From an uncultured Candidatus Melainabacteria bacterium (lineage in GTDB: Bacteria > Cyanobacteriota > Vampirovibrionia > Gastranaerophilales > Gastranaerophilaceae), in assembly GCA_934675225.1 (NCBI GenBank), contig CAKUQA010000019.1:1-10070 (forward strand): a stretch of DNA of 10,070 nucleotides, written 5' to 3'. A program made the position numbers and the translations under genes. How positions within the stretch are numbered: position 1 is the first letter of the stretch; each line of letters starts with the position of its first letter. The notes under the pieces are model-generated. The model had not been told where the DNA came from, made no database searches, and was given only the letters and a program-made list of their open reading frames with translations. This document shows, one piece after another, positions 1-6,616 of this stretch.

Positions 1-773
1 GTATACAATATCCCATTATTGAACTCATTACAGGTATTATTTTTACATTGTTATTCATGAAATTCGGAGTAAGTTTTGATACATTATTTGCTTGGATTTT
101 TGCAGCACTATTAATCGTTATTGCAGGAACAGACATTAAAGAGAAAGTTGTTTATGATGTTCACACATATACCTTGCTCGGATTTGGGCTTTTATATGCA
201 TTATTAGTTACTGCAACTGCCGTTTATCAAATGCATAATACCGGAACTCCATTTGAATTCACAAAGTACATTCTTTTAAACAATCCATTGTCAATGGCTA
301 TTCTTGGCGCTGTAGAAGGAGCTCTTATTTTAGAAATTTGTGCAAGAGCAGGATATTTAGTTGCCGGCACAAGAGCTTTTGGAGAAGGAGATACTTTTAT
401 TGCAGCAGGTTTGGGAGCATTATTCGGATGGAGAACCTTATTAGCTGTTCTTGCTTTGTCTGTTTTAATCCAAGTAGTGCTATTTTTACCAATTTTCATA
501 AAAGGTTTAGTACAAAATAAAGATTTTAAAACCCTAATTTCATTTGCAATATTCAGTATATACGCAATAGGCTTTTATTCATTACAGCATTTTAGAATAA
601 TAACGGTTGACAATATTGTATTATACATAATAGGAGCATTAATCCTGGCCGCACTTGGAATAGCTTCTTGCGTTCTTATATTTAAAGGATTAAGAGAAAA
701 TCCTGAAAACAGAACCTATATGCCATTCGGGCCGGCTATGGTTGCCGCTGCCTTTGTTGCTTTGATTTTATAA
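1..773 (+). CDS. pilD: Type IV prepilin peptidase (family A24), 5'-truncated by the window edge
   Basis: Membrane aspartyl protease that cleaves the leader of type IV prepilins and pseudopilins at the cytoplasmic face of the inner membrane. The frame is open from codon 3-5 and begins with residues IQYPIIELITG. This matches the YPxxELxxG segment that normally lies inside bacterial PilD proteins, so the gene starts upstream of the window and the TTG at 48 is not its start. Both catalytic aspartates of the GxGD family are visible: Asp at codon 132-134 in GTDIKEKVVYD, and Asp at codon 390-392 in FGEGD followed by AAGLGALFGW. The rest is a string of hydrophobic membrane segments. The residue after GEGD is Thr rather than the common Val/Ala-Lys, which is unusual but sits in an intact motif. 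The stop codon directly abuts the stop of the convergent ruvA gene. A substrate, the pseudopilin at 2841-3557, lies nearby. Confidence 0.93.
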   Translation, partial: IQYPIIELITGIIFTLLFMKFGVSFDTLFAWIFAALLIVIAGTDIKEKVVYDVHTYTLLGFGLLYALLVTATAVYQMHNTGTPFEFTKYILLNNPLSMAILGAVEGALILEICARAGYLVAGTRAFGEGDTFIAAGLGALFGWRTLLAVLALSVLIQVVLFLPIFIKGLVQNKDFKTLISFAIFSIYAIGFYSLQHFRIITVDNIVLYIIGALILAALGIASCVLIFKGLRENPENRTYMPFGPAMVAAAFVALIL

Positions 774-1391
774 TTAAACTGATAAAATCTTTAGAGATTC
801 TTTCAAGATTTCTTCTGCAGAAGCCTTGTCATTTAAAATTGCAACAGCTTTTGTTATTGCGTTTTGAATTTCATTTCGTTCATAACCTAAAGAAACGAGA
901 ACCATTTGAGCATCTTCAACAGATTGATTATCAATTTTTTGAGGTGTAATCGAGGAAATCTTTATAGGCTCCTTGGTTTGGTAATTCATCAATTTATCTT
1001 TTAATTCTAAAATAATTTTTTGAGCTAATTTTGGCCCAACACCTTTAGCTCTGGTAATTTCTTTATAATTTCCGTCTATAACAAAACCTATCAACTCAGA
1101 AGATTCAAATTCATCTAACAAAGTTAATGCCATTTTTGCTCCAACTCCGGAAACAGATGTTAAGATATTAAATATATCCCTATCTTCTTTGTGCAAAAAG
1201 CCACAAAGACTCATTTTATCTTCCCTGTGTAATAGAACCGTATAAATCTTCACTTCTTCTTCAGAAACTTCATTAAAATCTCTTGTTGTAACCTCTAAAA
1301 GATAACCTATTCCTGCTGTCTCAACCGTTATATATGTTCCCTTTGCAGAATTTGTTTTACTTGCCAAAATACCTTTTATATAATCATACAT
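774..1391 (-). CDS. ruvA: Holliday junction branch-migration protein RuvA
   Basis: RuvA binds four-way DNA junctions as a tetramer and loads the RuvB motor for branch migration in recombination and repair. From the ATG at 1391 the protein is 205 aa, the usual RuvA length, and starts MYDYIKGIL, the typical N-terminal OB-fold strand. Two helix-hairpin-helix motifs follow: LTSVSGVGAKMALTLL and ITRAKGVGPKLAQKIILELKDKL. A short linker leads to the C-terminal RuvB-binding helices (VEDAQMVLVSLGYERNEIQNAI...). A longer reading from a TTG at 1409 adds six residues, but family alignment from memory and the purine-rich GAGAAAGAG just before the ATG favour 1391. It lies 29 nt downstream of dnaA on the same strand, so cotranscription is likely. 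ruvB and ruvC are not in the window. Confidence 0.97.
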   Translation of the reverse strand: MYDYIKGILASKTNSAKGTYITVETAGIGYLLEVTTRDFNEVSEEEVKIYTVLLHREDKMSLCGFLHKEDRDIFNILTSVSGVGAKMALTLLDEFESSELIGFVIDGNYKEITRAKGVGPKLAQKIILELKDKLMNYQTKEPIKISSITPQKIDNQSVEDAQMVLVSLGYERNEIQNAITKAVAILNDKASAEEILKESLKILSV

Positions 1392-1420
1392 AAATTTTCT
1401 CTTTCTCAAATTAGTCGAAA

Positions 1421-2815
1421 CTATTTTTCAATATTTCGTCTTATTTCATAAACAGAATTTTCCAACTCCTTATTCGTTTTCAATTCTTCTTTAATTTTTT
1501 CATAAGAATATAACATTGTCGTATGCTTTTTCTGGAAAAATTCCGCGATACTTTCAAAACTCTTTTCTGTTAATTCTCTTGACATATAAACAGCAACATG
1601 ACGAGCTGAAGAAACTCTTTGATTTCTTGCAGAACTCAAGAAGTCTTTCATTGATACTCCATAGTAATCGCCTACAGCACGAGCTACTTTTTCAATCGTC
1701 AATTCGTCTTTTATTTGTTCGCAATTTAAAACTTTTTTTGCAAATTCTAATGTAATATCTGTTTTTTCAATATCAGCATAAGCACTTACTTTATTAAATG
1801 CTCCTTCCAACTCTCTAACATTGTTCACAAAGTTTTTAGTTATATATTCCAAAACATCAAATCCAACTTTCAAACCGGCTTGTTCTGCCAAATTAGCCAA
1901 AATTGCGACACGAGTTTCAAAATCAGGAGGAGTTATATCAACCATCAACCCCATTTCAAAACGCGTACGTAATCTGTCAGGAAGTGTCGGAATATCTTTT
2001 GGTAATCTATCGGAAGTTATTACAATTTGCTTGTTTTTGTTAAGAAGGCTGTCGAACGTATGGAAAATTTCTTCCATTGTTCTTGTTTTGCTTTCAACAA
2101 ACTGAATATCATCAATTAGTAAAACATCAACATTACGATATTTTTGTCTAAACTTTTCCATTCTGGAATTTCTATCGTTTCCACCAAACTGAATATTTTT
2201 TATTAATTCGTTTGCATATTCTTCTGTTTTAATATATTTTACTTTTAATTTTGGTTTGTTAAAAATTACATAATGTCCGATTGCTTGCATAAGATGCGTC
2301 TTGCCTAAACCTGATGCACCATAAATGAATAACGGATTATATTTTTTTGCAGGATTTTGAGCAACAGCAAAGGCTGCAGCATGCGCAAATCTACTATTTT
2401 CGCCAACGACAAAATTTGAAAACTTATATTTCAAATTAAGATTAGCAGAAGATTGCATTTGAGCAAGATTATCAATAATTTTACTTTCTTCTGTTTCCGG
2501 AAGTGAACGTTTGGCTTTTTGGAGTTCTTTTTTCTTTTCTTTTTGGTATTTATCAGCTAATTCAGCATCAAAGGAAATTTGATAACTAACGTCTTTTCCA
2601 AGAATTTTCTTTAATGCAGCCAAAATCTGACTATCATAATTTGCTCTAATAACTTGTGGAGCAAGAGCATGAACTGCACATAGAAAAAACATATTACCGT
2701 CATAGTCAGCAGGTTCCAATGCTTCTAACCACATCTGAAAAGCAGGAGCAGGTAATGTATTTTTTAATTCTTCTTTTATTTCACTCCAAAGATTTTTTAC
2801 TTCCAAAATATCCAT
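1421..2815 (-). CDS. dnaA: Chromosomal replication initiator DnaA
   Basis: AAA+ ATPase that binds DnaA boxes and melts the replication origin. At 464 aa it has the normal length. Domain I (about 1-80) contains NLWSEIKEELKNTLPAPAFQMWL. A short Lys/Glu-rich domain II follows (about 85-125). Domain III carries Walker A GASGLGKTH (166-174), Walker B VDVLLIDD (229-236), sensor 1 IVITSD (264-269), the RLRTRFEMG arginine-finger region (281-289) and sensor 2 around VRELEG (333-338). Domain IV (about 370-464) has the DNA-binding helix-turn-helix with KKHTTMLYS, where many DnaA proteins have RDHTTVLHA. No Shine-Dalgarno sequence is evident before the ATG. The gene starts 25 nt after the pseudopilin stop and precedes ruvA; dnaN, the common partner, is absent. 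I saw no convincing cluster of TTATCCACA-type boxes beside it. Confidence 0.98.
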   Translation of the reverse strand: MDILEVKNLWSEIKEELKNTLPAPAFQMWLEALEPADYDGNMFFLCAVHALAPQVIRANYDSQILAALKKILGKDVSYQISFDAELADKYQKEKKKELQKAKRSLPETEESKIIDNLAQMQSSANLNLKYKFSNFVVGENSRFAHAAAFAVAQNPAKKYNPLFIYGASGLGKTHLMQAIGHYVIFNKPKLKVKYIKTEEYANELIKNIQFGGNDRNSRMEKFRQKYRNVDVLLIDDIQFVESKTRTMEEIFHTFDSLLNKNKQIVITSDRLPKDIPTLPDRLRTRFEMGLMVDITPPDFETRVAILANLAEQAGLKVGFDVLEYITKNFVNNVRELEGAFNKVSAYADIEKTDITLEFAKKVLNCEQIKDELTIEKVARAVGDYYGVSMKDFLSSARNQRVSSARHVAVYMSRELTEKSFESIAEFFQKKHTTMLYSYEKIKEELKTNKELENSVYEIRRNIEK

Positions 2816-2840
2816 ATATTCATTTTACTATAAAAATAAA

Positions 2841-3557
2841 TTAATATTTTATTTTAAGCGGAAAATCTTTAGGTATTTTCCATCCGTTATAAGCAATCAT
2901 CGCAGTACAATAAGCACTTGCTTTGTCACAAGAATATAACGCTCCTGTTTTCAATTTTTCAACATCGCCATCCCAAATATATAAAAACGGTTCCATTCCC
3001 TTTCTATAAAGATATTTCCAAGCTGACGTGCTATTATTTGGATTAAACTCAAATTGAAACATACATATAGCACCACTACCGGTTATTGTTTTATAATTTT
3101 CTAAACAATGAGCAGCATTTTTAGGAAAGAAATAAATTTCTCTATTATGTATCAATGGATAACCAAATGCACTACCATCAGTCAGGTAATATAATTGTAC
3201 CTTATACAAAGCTTTGTCCTGAGAAGTAACAATTTTTCTATCAACAATTTTCATATAAGGAGCAATATATTTATCAAAATTTCCATTCAATATTCCAGAA
3301 TAATCCTCCGGTGTTTCTTGTTTGTCATTATCATATTGACCATTAAATGAATAATCCCAAGTAGAAGTATCACCATTATCCGCAATAGACTGTTGGATTG
3401 CCTGATTAAAAATAGAATAAAACTTCTTCAATCGAACTTCAGTAATATGATTATTATAATTTGCAATCAGCACAGGAAGTGTTAATGCAGCAACAACTCC
3501 AATAACCCCTAAAGTAATTAAAACCTCTGCAAGTGTAAACGCTCTTAAGTTTTTCAT
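2841..3557 (-). CDS. Type IV pilin-like protein (pseudopilin) with prepilin N-terminal signal
   Basis: The N-terminus MKNLRA/FTLAEVLITLGVIGVVAALTLPVLI is a class III (type IV prepilin) signal: a short positive leader, predicted cleavage after Ala6, Glu at mature position 5, then one hydrophobic helix that anchors the subunit before or during assembly. The leader ends in Ala, whereas Gly is the usual residue before the cut. After the helix comes a soluble globular domain of about 205 residues, rich in Tyr/Asn/Asp, with four cysteines (151, 165, 210, 217) that could form disulfides outside the cell. I do not recognise the C-terminal domain, so the role (minor pilin, secretion pseudopilin or adhesin) is open. 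The ATG has a GAGAGG ribosome site 5 nt upstream. It is the first gene of the pseudopilin-dnaA-ruvA cluster, behind a strong promoter. The prepilin peptidase at 1-773 is its probable processing enzyme. Confidence 0.88.
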   Translation of the reverse strand: MKNLRAFTLAEVLITLGVIGVVAALTLPVLIANYNNHITEVRLKKFYSIFNQAIQQSIADNGDTSTWDYSFNGQYDNDKQETPEDYSGILNGNFDKYIAPYMKIVDRKIVTSQDKALYKVQLYYLTDGSAFGYPLIHNREIYFFPKNAAHCLENYKTITGSGAICMFQFEFNPNNSTSAWKYLYRKGMEPFLYIWDGDVEKLKTGALYSCDKASAYCTAMIAYNGWKIPKDFPLKIKY

Positions 3558-3603
3558 GCCAGCCTCTCAAATGTTTCAAATTCATAGTAATTTATCAATA
3601 TTA

Positions 3604-3621
3604 TTAGTAATTAATTACTAA
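3604..3621. repeat. 18-bp perfect palindrome at the pseudopilin transcription start
   Basis: TTAGTAATT at 3604-3612 is followed directly by its reverse complement AATTACTAA at 3613-3621. A third copy of the half-site, TAGTAATT, lies at 3585-3592, exactly 20 bp from the copy at 3605-3612, about two helical turns. The palindrome covers the predicted start of transcription (about 3616) of the minus-strand promoter, the expected place for a repressor operator. Calling it an operator is inference; the symmetry is directly visible. Confidence 0.6.
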
Positions 3622-3622
3622 C

Positions 3623-3651
3623 AATATAACAAATACCCAAAAATTTGTCAA
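3623..3651 (-). promoter_or_regulatory. Sigma-70 promoter of the pseudopilin-dnaA-ruvA cluster
   Basis: Read on the minus strand, TTGACA (3651-3646, perfect -35) and TATATT (3628-3623, -10) are separated by exactly 17 nt. The predicted start is near 3616, leaving a leader of about 60 nt before the pseudopilin ATG. Because only 25 nt separate the pseudopilin gene from dnaA, this may also be a main promoter for dnaA and ruvA. Confidence 0.7.
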
Positions 3652-3675
3652 TTATAACCAATTAAAAGTTATAAT
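3645..3675 (+). promoter_or_regulatory. Probable promoter of the small HTH gene, overlapping the divergent -35
   Basis: TTGTCA (3645-3650) and TATAAT (3670-3675) form a plus-strand pair with a long 19-nt spacer, so the promoter is probably weak or needs help. The -35 shares five bases with the -35 of the opposite promoter, so the two cannot easily be occupied at once. An AGAGGT ribosome site follows just before the ATG at 3692. Confidence 0.5.
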
Positions 3676-3677
3676 TG
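3649..3677. repeat. Inverted repeat with 10-bp arms in the divergent intergenic region
   Basis: CAATTATAAC (3649-3658) and GTTATAATTG (3668-3677) are perfect reverse complements separated by 9 bp. The arms cover the -10 of the HTH gene and touch both -35 elements. Centre-to-centre arm spacing is 19 bp, close to two helical turns, which suits a dimeric DNA-binding protein. The adjacent HTH protein is the natural candidate for binding (inference). Confidence 0.6.
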
Positions 3678-3691
3678 CAATTAGAGGTATT

Positions 3692-3907
3692 ATGTCAGTT
3701 AGAACAAGCATTAAAACATTATTATTACAAGAAAATATGACTTTAACAGAATTGGCAAAAATAGCCACAAATTTAACAGGTAAACAATATACTGTAGACA
3801 GTTTATCTAGAAAATTACAAAATGAAACGATGAAATATAATGAAGCAGAAATGCTTGTTAATTGTCTTGGTTATAAAATTAATTTTGAAAAAACTGACAA
3901 ATTTTAA
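3692..3907 (+). CDS. Small helix-turn-helix protein, probable transcription regulator
   Basis: A 71-aa protein that looks like a lone DNA-binding domain. SIKTLLLQENMTLTELAKIATNLTGKQYTVDSLSRKLQNETMKYNEAEMLVNCLGYKINFEK fits the Xre/lambda-repressor-like five-helix pattern: LLLQENMTLTELAKIA as helices 1-2, TVDSLSRKLQN as the recognition region, then YNEAEMLVNCLGYKI. It resembles small phage-repressor-like HTH proteins of gut bacteria (from memory; no search was run). There is no partner domain for ligand or oligomerisation. The ATG is preceded by AGAGGT. The gene is divergent from the pseudopilin-dnaA-ruvA cluster and shares with it a 134-bp region holding two palindromes, suggesting autoregulation plus control of that cluster. 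Its stop overlaps the stop of the convergent RNA methyltransferase gene by 4 bp. Confidence 0.8.
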   Translation: MSVRTSIKTLLLQENMTLTELAKIATNLTGKQYTVDSLSRKLQNETMKYNEAEMLVNCLGYKINFEKTDKF

Positions 3908-4656
3908 ACAAACAATTCATATAAAACAACTGCACAAGAAACAGACAAATTTAAAGATTCTACATTAGTTGCCATTTCTATTTTTACGGATTTTGTAGAA
4001 AAATTAATCAACTCATCAGAAAGTCCATCAGCTTCTGAACCAAACATTACAACGGCTTTTTCATCAATTTTGCAATTTTTCAGGAAATGAGTTGCTCTTG
4101 GTAGAGTTGCAATTCTGTCATAATCGGCAAAAGTGTTTTTTAACTCCTCAAAATCAGTAATATAAACAACAGGAATTTTCCATAAATTTCCAACAGTTGA
4201 ACGTACACACTTTGGATTATACAAATCAGCGCACTCTTTTCCATACAAAACAACTGCATCTGCTCCAAAGGCAACAGAAGTTCTTAAAATTGTACCTAAA
4301 TTTCCTAAATCTTTAACATTTTCTAATAGAACAATTTTTTTTGCTGTTTTCAAATCATTTATTGAATATTCTTTTTTACGAGCAACAGCAACAACATCCG
4401 GAGCAGAATCCGTTGTAGTAATTTTTTTCAAAACAGCATCATTAGTAAAAATCAATCTGTCTTTCAAAAAACTATACTGTTCAGCTTTTTCTTTTAGAAC
4501 AAAAACGTTTTCAAGTTCTAATCCGGCGTTAAAAGCTTCTTCCACGCATTTATGACCTTCCAACAAAAATTTATTTTCTTTATCTCTGTATTTTTTTTGT
4601 TGAAGTTTAACTGTTTCTTTTACCAAATTGTTACTTACACTCGTAATTTCTTGCAC
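3904..4656 (-). CDS. SpoU/TrmH-family RNA 2'-O-ribose methyltransferase
   Basis: A SAM-dependent knotted (SPOUT) methyltransferase of 250 aa that modifies a ribose in rRNA or tRNA. The N-terminal part (about 1-95) is the substrate-binding domain of RlmB/TsnR-like enzymes (KYRDKENKFLLEGHKCVEEA). The catalytic domain shows all three SpoU motifs: motif 1 ENVKDLGNLGTILRTSVAFGA, with Asn113 and Arg125; motif 2 MFGSEADGLSDEL (204-216); and motif 3 KIEMATNVESLNLSVSCAVVLYE, with the Ser-Leu-Asn at 234-236. The exact target nucleotide cannot be told from sequence alone; RlmB and TsnR relatives methylate 23S rRNA. The start is GTG, directly after the TAA of the aminopeptidase gene (TAAGTG), with GAGG 8 nt upstream inside that gene, so the two are translated as an operon. 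The 3' end overlaps the HTH gene and no terminator is visible. Confidence 0.93.
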   Translation of the reverse strand: MQEITSVSNNLVKETVKLQQKKYRDKENKFLLEGHKCVEEAFNAGLELENVFVLKEKAEQYSFLKDRLIFTNDAVLKKITTTDSAPDVVAVARKKEYSINDLKTAKKIVLLENVKDLGNLGTILRTSVAFGADAVVLYGKECADLYNPKCVRSTVGNLWKIPVVYITDFEELKNTFADYDRIATLPRATHFLKNCKIDEKAVVMFGSEADGLSDELINFSTKSVKIEMATNVESLNLSVSCAVVLYELFV

Positions 4657-6219
4657 TTAAATTACCTCAAATTCTTTTAACCATTCTTTTTCTTTTTCAT
4701 TTAGCATAGAAAAATCAATCAGTTTTTTCTCATAATTCATGTGCACAAAAGATGTTATTTTTCCATCTTTCATATAACAAGAATTTTCCAACCTTACTCC
4801 GAAATAATTTTCATTATAAAGTCCCGGTTCAATTGTAAAGCACATATTGTCTTTAATCTCAGTTTTAGCCATTTCATTTTTACTTAAATTTGGCGGGTAT
4901 TCATGCACGCTGATTCCGATACCATGTCCCAAACCATGATTAAAAACAAATCCTTCTATTTCATTTTCTGAATAAATTTTTCGAGCTAAATTATCAATAT
5001 TGTAGCCAATAAATTGTTCTCTCGCTCCTTGCTCAAGAGAACTACCTTGAGAAGTAGGCTTATAATTATAAGCATTCAAAAACATTTTCAAAACAGTTGT
5101 ATAAACCTTCTTTTGAAGTTCTGAAGGAGTTCCTTTAACAAATACTCTGGTAATATCCGTTGCAAGACCTTGCTCGTAGTACGCACCACAATCTATCAAA
5201 ACAAGACTTCCTTCATGTAATATTTCGTCTTTAGAACATTTTGAATAATGCGCCAAAGCGGAGTTTTTATCTTTTGCAACAATAGATTTAAAGCTTAAAC
5301 TCTTTGCTCCAAACTTTTTAAACTCTTTTTCCAATTGTTCGGAAATGTCGTATTCAGAAATATTATCAGTATTCTCAATATATTCTCTAATCGCCTTAAC
5401 AGCCAAATCTGTCCGTCTAAAAGCATCTATATAGTGAGCAATTTCTTCATTTGTTTTTACTGACTTCATCAACTTTATCGGACTGTCATCCAAAACTTGA
5501 ACTTTATCTCCAATCAAATTGTAATCATAAGCATTTATGGTAGACTTATCTACAAAAATTTTCCCATTATAACTTTCTGCAAAATCATCAATATCATCAA
5601 GCAAACGAGCTCTACCGGCTAAAATTACAGCTTTACCTCTAATTTTGGATGAATAATTTTCGGAAAAATCCCTTAAATTAAACAAATAAGAAACTTCTTC
5701 CAAATTAGTTATTAAAACTGCTCCATCGTAATCTAAGTCCTTTATCTTATCTTCAACCAGAACACCCTCAACTTTAACAATATTTGCTTCAGGTCTTTTT
5801 GACTGTTTATCCAACGGATCAATGTTCAATAACCTTAACTGAACACCTTGCTTTTGCAAATACTCAAGTCTTTTCTGAGAATTTTTCTTTGCAAACAGCC
5901 CCAATATTTCATTTGCAGGAATTTTTTTCGCTAACTCATCCAAAAATACCTGTCCCGTTTGTAATTTAACAACGGTTACAAGCTCATGGTTAACTTCCAA
6001 ATCTGCTTGAATATGGTATCTACCATCAACAAATAACAAAATTTTATTTGGTGTGACCAAAACATCTCCGGCAGACCCCGAAAAACCGGTTAAAAAATAA
6101 CGAGAATTTTCTTCTAACGAAGTATACTCCTCCAAATATTTATTTGTAGAATTAACGAGCAGGTAGTTTAATCCCTGCTCATTCATAAATTTTCTAACTA
6201 TGTCTACTGCATTATTCAT
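4657..6219 (-). CDS. pepP: Xaa-Pro aminopeptidase (family M24B)
   Basis: Dinuclear metal (usually manganese) aminopeptidase that removes an N-terminal residue preceding proline; cytoplasmic, since no signal peptide is seen. From the ATG at 6219 it is 520 aa, with two creatinase-type N-terminal domains (about 1-130 and 150-265) and a C-terminal pita-bread domain. The five metal ligands are recognisable: two Asp in LIDCGAYYEQGLATDITR (about 343 and 355), His in GHGIGISVHEYP, Glu in TIEPGLY and Glu in RLENS. The spacing of the two Asp is 12, one more than I recall for E. coli PepP. The layout resembles eukaryote-type aminopeptidase P, but at 520 aa it is shorter than the roughly 600 aa of that group. 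An in-frame TTG at 6222 is the less likely start. The ATG overlaps the parvulin gene by 8 nt, indicating translational coupling. Confidence 0.94.
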   Translation of the reverse strand: MNNAVDIVRKFMNEQGLNYLLVNSTNKYLEEYTSLEENSRYFLTGFSGSAGDVLVTPNKILLFVDGRYHIQADLEVNHELVTVVKLQTGQVFLDELAKKIPANEILGLFAKKNSQKRLEYLQKQGVQLRLLNIDPLDKQSKRPEANIVKVEGVLVEDKIKDLDYDGAVLITNLEEVSYLFNLRDFSENYSSKIRGKAVILAGRARLLDDIDDFAESYNGKIFVDKSTINAYDYNLIGDKVQVLDDSPIKLMKSVKTNEEIAHYIDAFRRTDLAVKAIREYIENTDNISEYDISEQLEKEFKKFGAKSLSFKSIVAKDKNSALAHYSKCSKDEILHEGSLVLIDCGAYYEQGLATDITRVFVKGTPSELQKKVYTTVLKMFLNAYNYKPTSQGSSLEQGAREQFIGYNIDNLARKIYSENEIEGFVFNHGLGHGIGISVHEYPPNLSKNEMAKTEIKDNMCFTIEPGLYNENYFGVRLENSCYMKDGKITSFVHMNYEKKLIDFSMLNEKEKEWLKEFEVI

Positions 6220-6505
6220 CAATCATGCCTGTAAGTTGAATTAAATGCCAACCAAATTGAGTTTCAACAGGATTTGAAATCTCACCAACTTCTTTTAGTG
6301 AAAAACTTGCATCTTCAAATGGTTTTACCATAACTCCTCTTTTAAAAAAGCCCAAATCTCCACCTTCATGACCTGACGGACACAAAGAAACTTGTCTTGC
6401 AGCTTCCTCAAAAGAAATTTTTCCATCATTTATATCTGAACGAAGCTTATTAGCTTCTTCTTCTGTTTTCACTAAAATGTGACTTGCTCGAACTTCTTTT
6501 AACAT
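6212..6505 (-). CDS. ppiC: Stand-alone parvulin-type peptidyl-prolyl cis-trans isomerase
   Basis: Catalyses cis-trans isomerisation of Xaa-Pro bonds and so speeds protein folding. At 97 aa it is one bare rotamase domain, close in length to E. coli PpiC (93 aa). It has no signal peptide or chaperone domain, so it is probably cytoplasmic. Conserved pieces are RASHILVKTEEEA, with active-site His9; SLCPSGHEGGDLGFFKRGVMVKPFEDASF, with Cys42, Met59 and Phe63; and PVETQFGWHLIQL, with His87. An AAGGAG ribosome site lies 6 nt before the ATG and a clear promoter is at 6551-6579. It is the first gene of an operon with pepP and the RNA methyltransferase. A proline isomerase next to a proline-directed peptidase is a sensible pairing, though a functional link is only inferred. 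Confidence 0.95.
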   Translation of the reverse strand: MLKEVRASHILVKTEEEANKLRSDINDGKISFEEAARQVSLCPSGHEGGDLGFFKRGVMVKPFEDASFSLKEVGEISNPVETQFGWHLIQLTGMIDE

Positions 6506-6550
6506 ATTATCTCCTTTTTATTTAAAAATTTTAGTCTCACTGTCTTAAAA

Positions 6551-6579
6551 ATAATAACATAAAAATTTACTATTCACAA
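6551..6579 (-). promoter_or_regulatory. Sigma-70 promoter of the parvulin-pepP-methyltransferase operon
   Basis: On the minus strand, TTGTGA (6579-6574) and TATTAT (6556-6551) are spaced by 17 nt. The predicted start is near 6544, giving a leader of about 40 nt to the AAGGAG site and ATG at 6505. It lies just downstream of the terminator at 6591-6616, so the operon appears to be transcribed independently of what lies upstream. Confidence 0.65.
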
Positions 6580-6590
6580 AAAATACCAAT

Positions 6591-6616
6591 AAAAAGACCT
6601 GCTCGGGGGGAGCAGG
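6591..6616 (-). terminator. Strong intrinsic terminator on the minus strand
   Basis: Read on the minus strand, CCTGCTC (6616-6610) pairs perfectly with GAGCAGG (6604-6598) around a five-C loop, followed by TCTTTTT (6597-6591). This is the most GC-rich and clearest terminator in the window. No protein gene precedes it on this strand, so it must end some other transcript. Confidence 0.85.

Noticed and set aside
48..50. TTG at 48 as start of the prepilin peptidase
   Set aside because: The same frame is open to the window edge and encodes YPIIELITG, a conserved internal PilD segment, so the gene begins outside the window.
227..520. Short frames opposite and within the prepilin peptidase
   Set aside because: They lie wholly inside a strongly recognised gene and have no independent support.
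1392..1409. TTG-initiated longer RuvA
   Set aside because: The added residues RKRKF are not family-like, RuvA normally begins MYDYIKG, and the purine-rich ribosome site precedes the ATG at 1391.
2816..2840. Replication origin or DnaA-box cluster beside dnaA
   Set aside because: The gap upstream of dnaA is only 25 bp and I saw no cluster of TTATCCACA-like sequences in nearby intergenic regions; modified boxes cannot be excluded.
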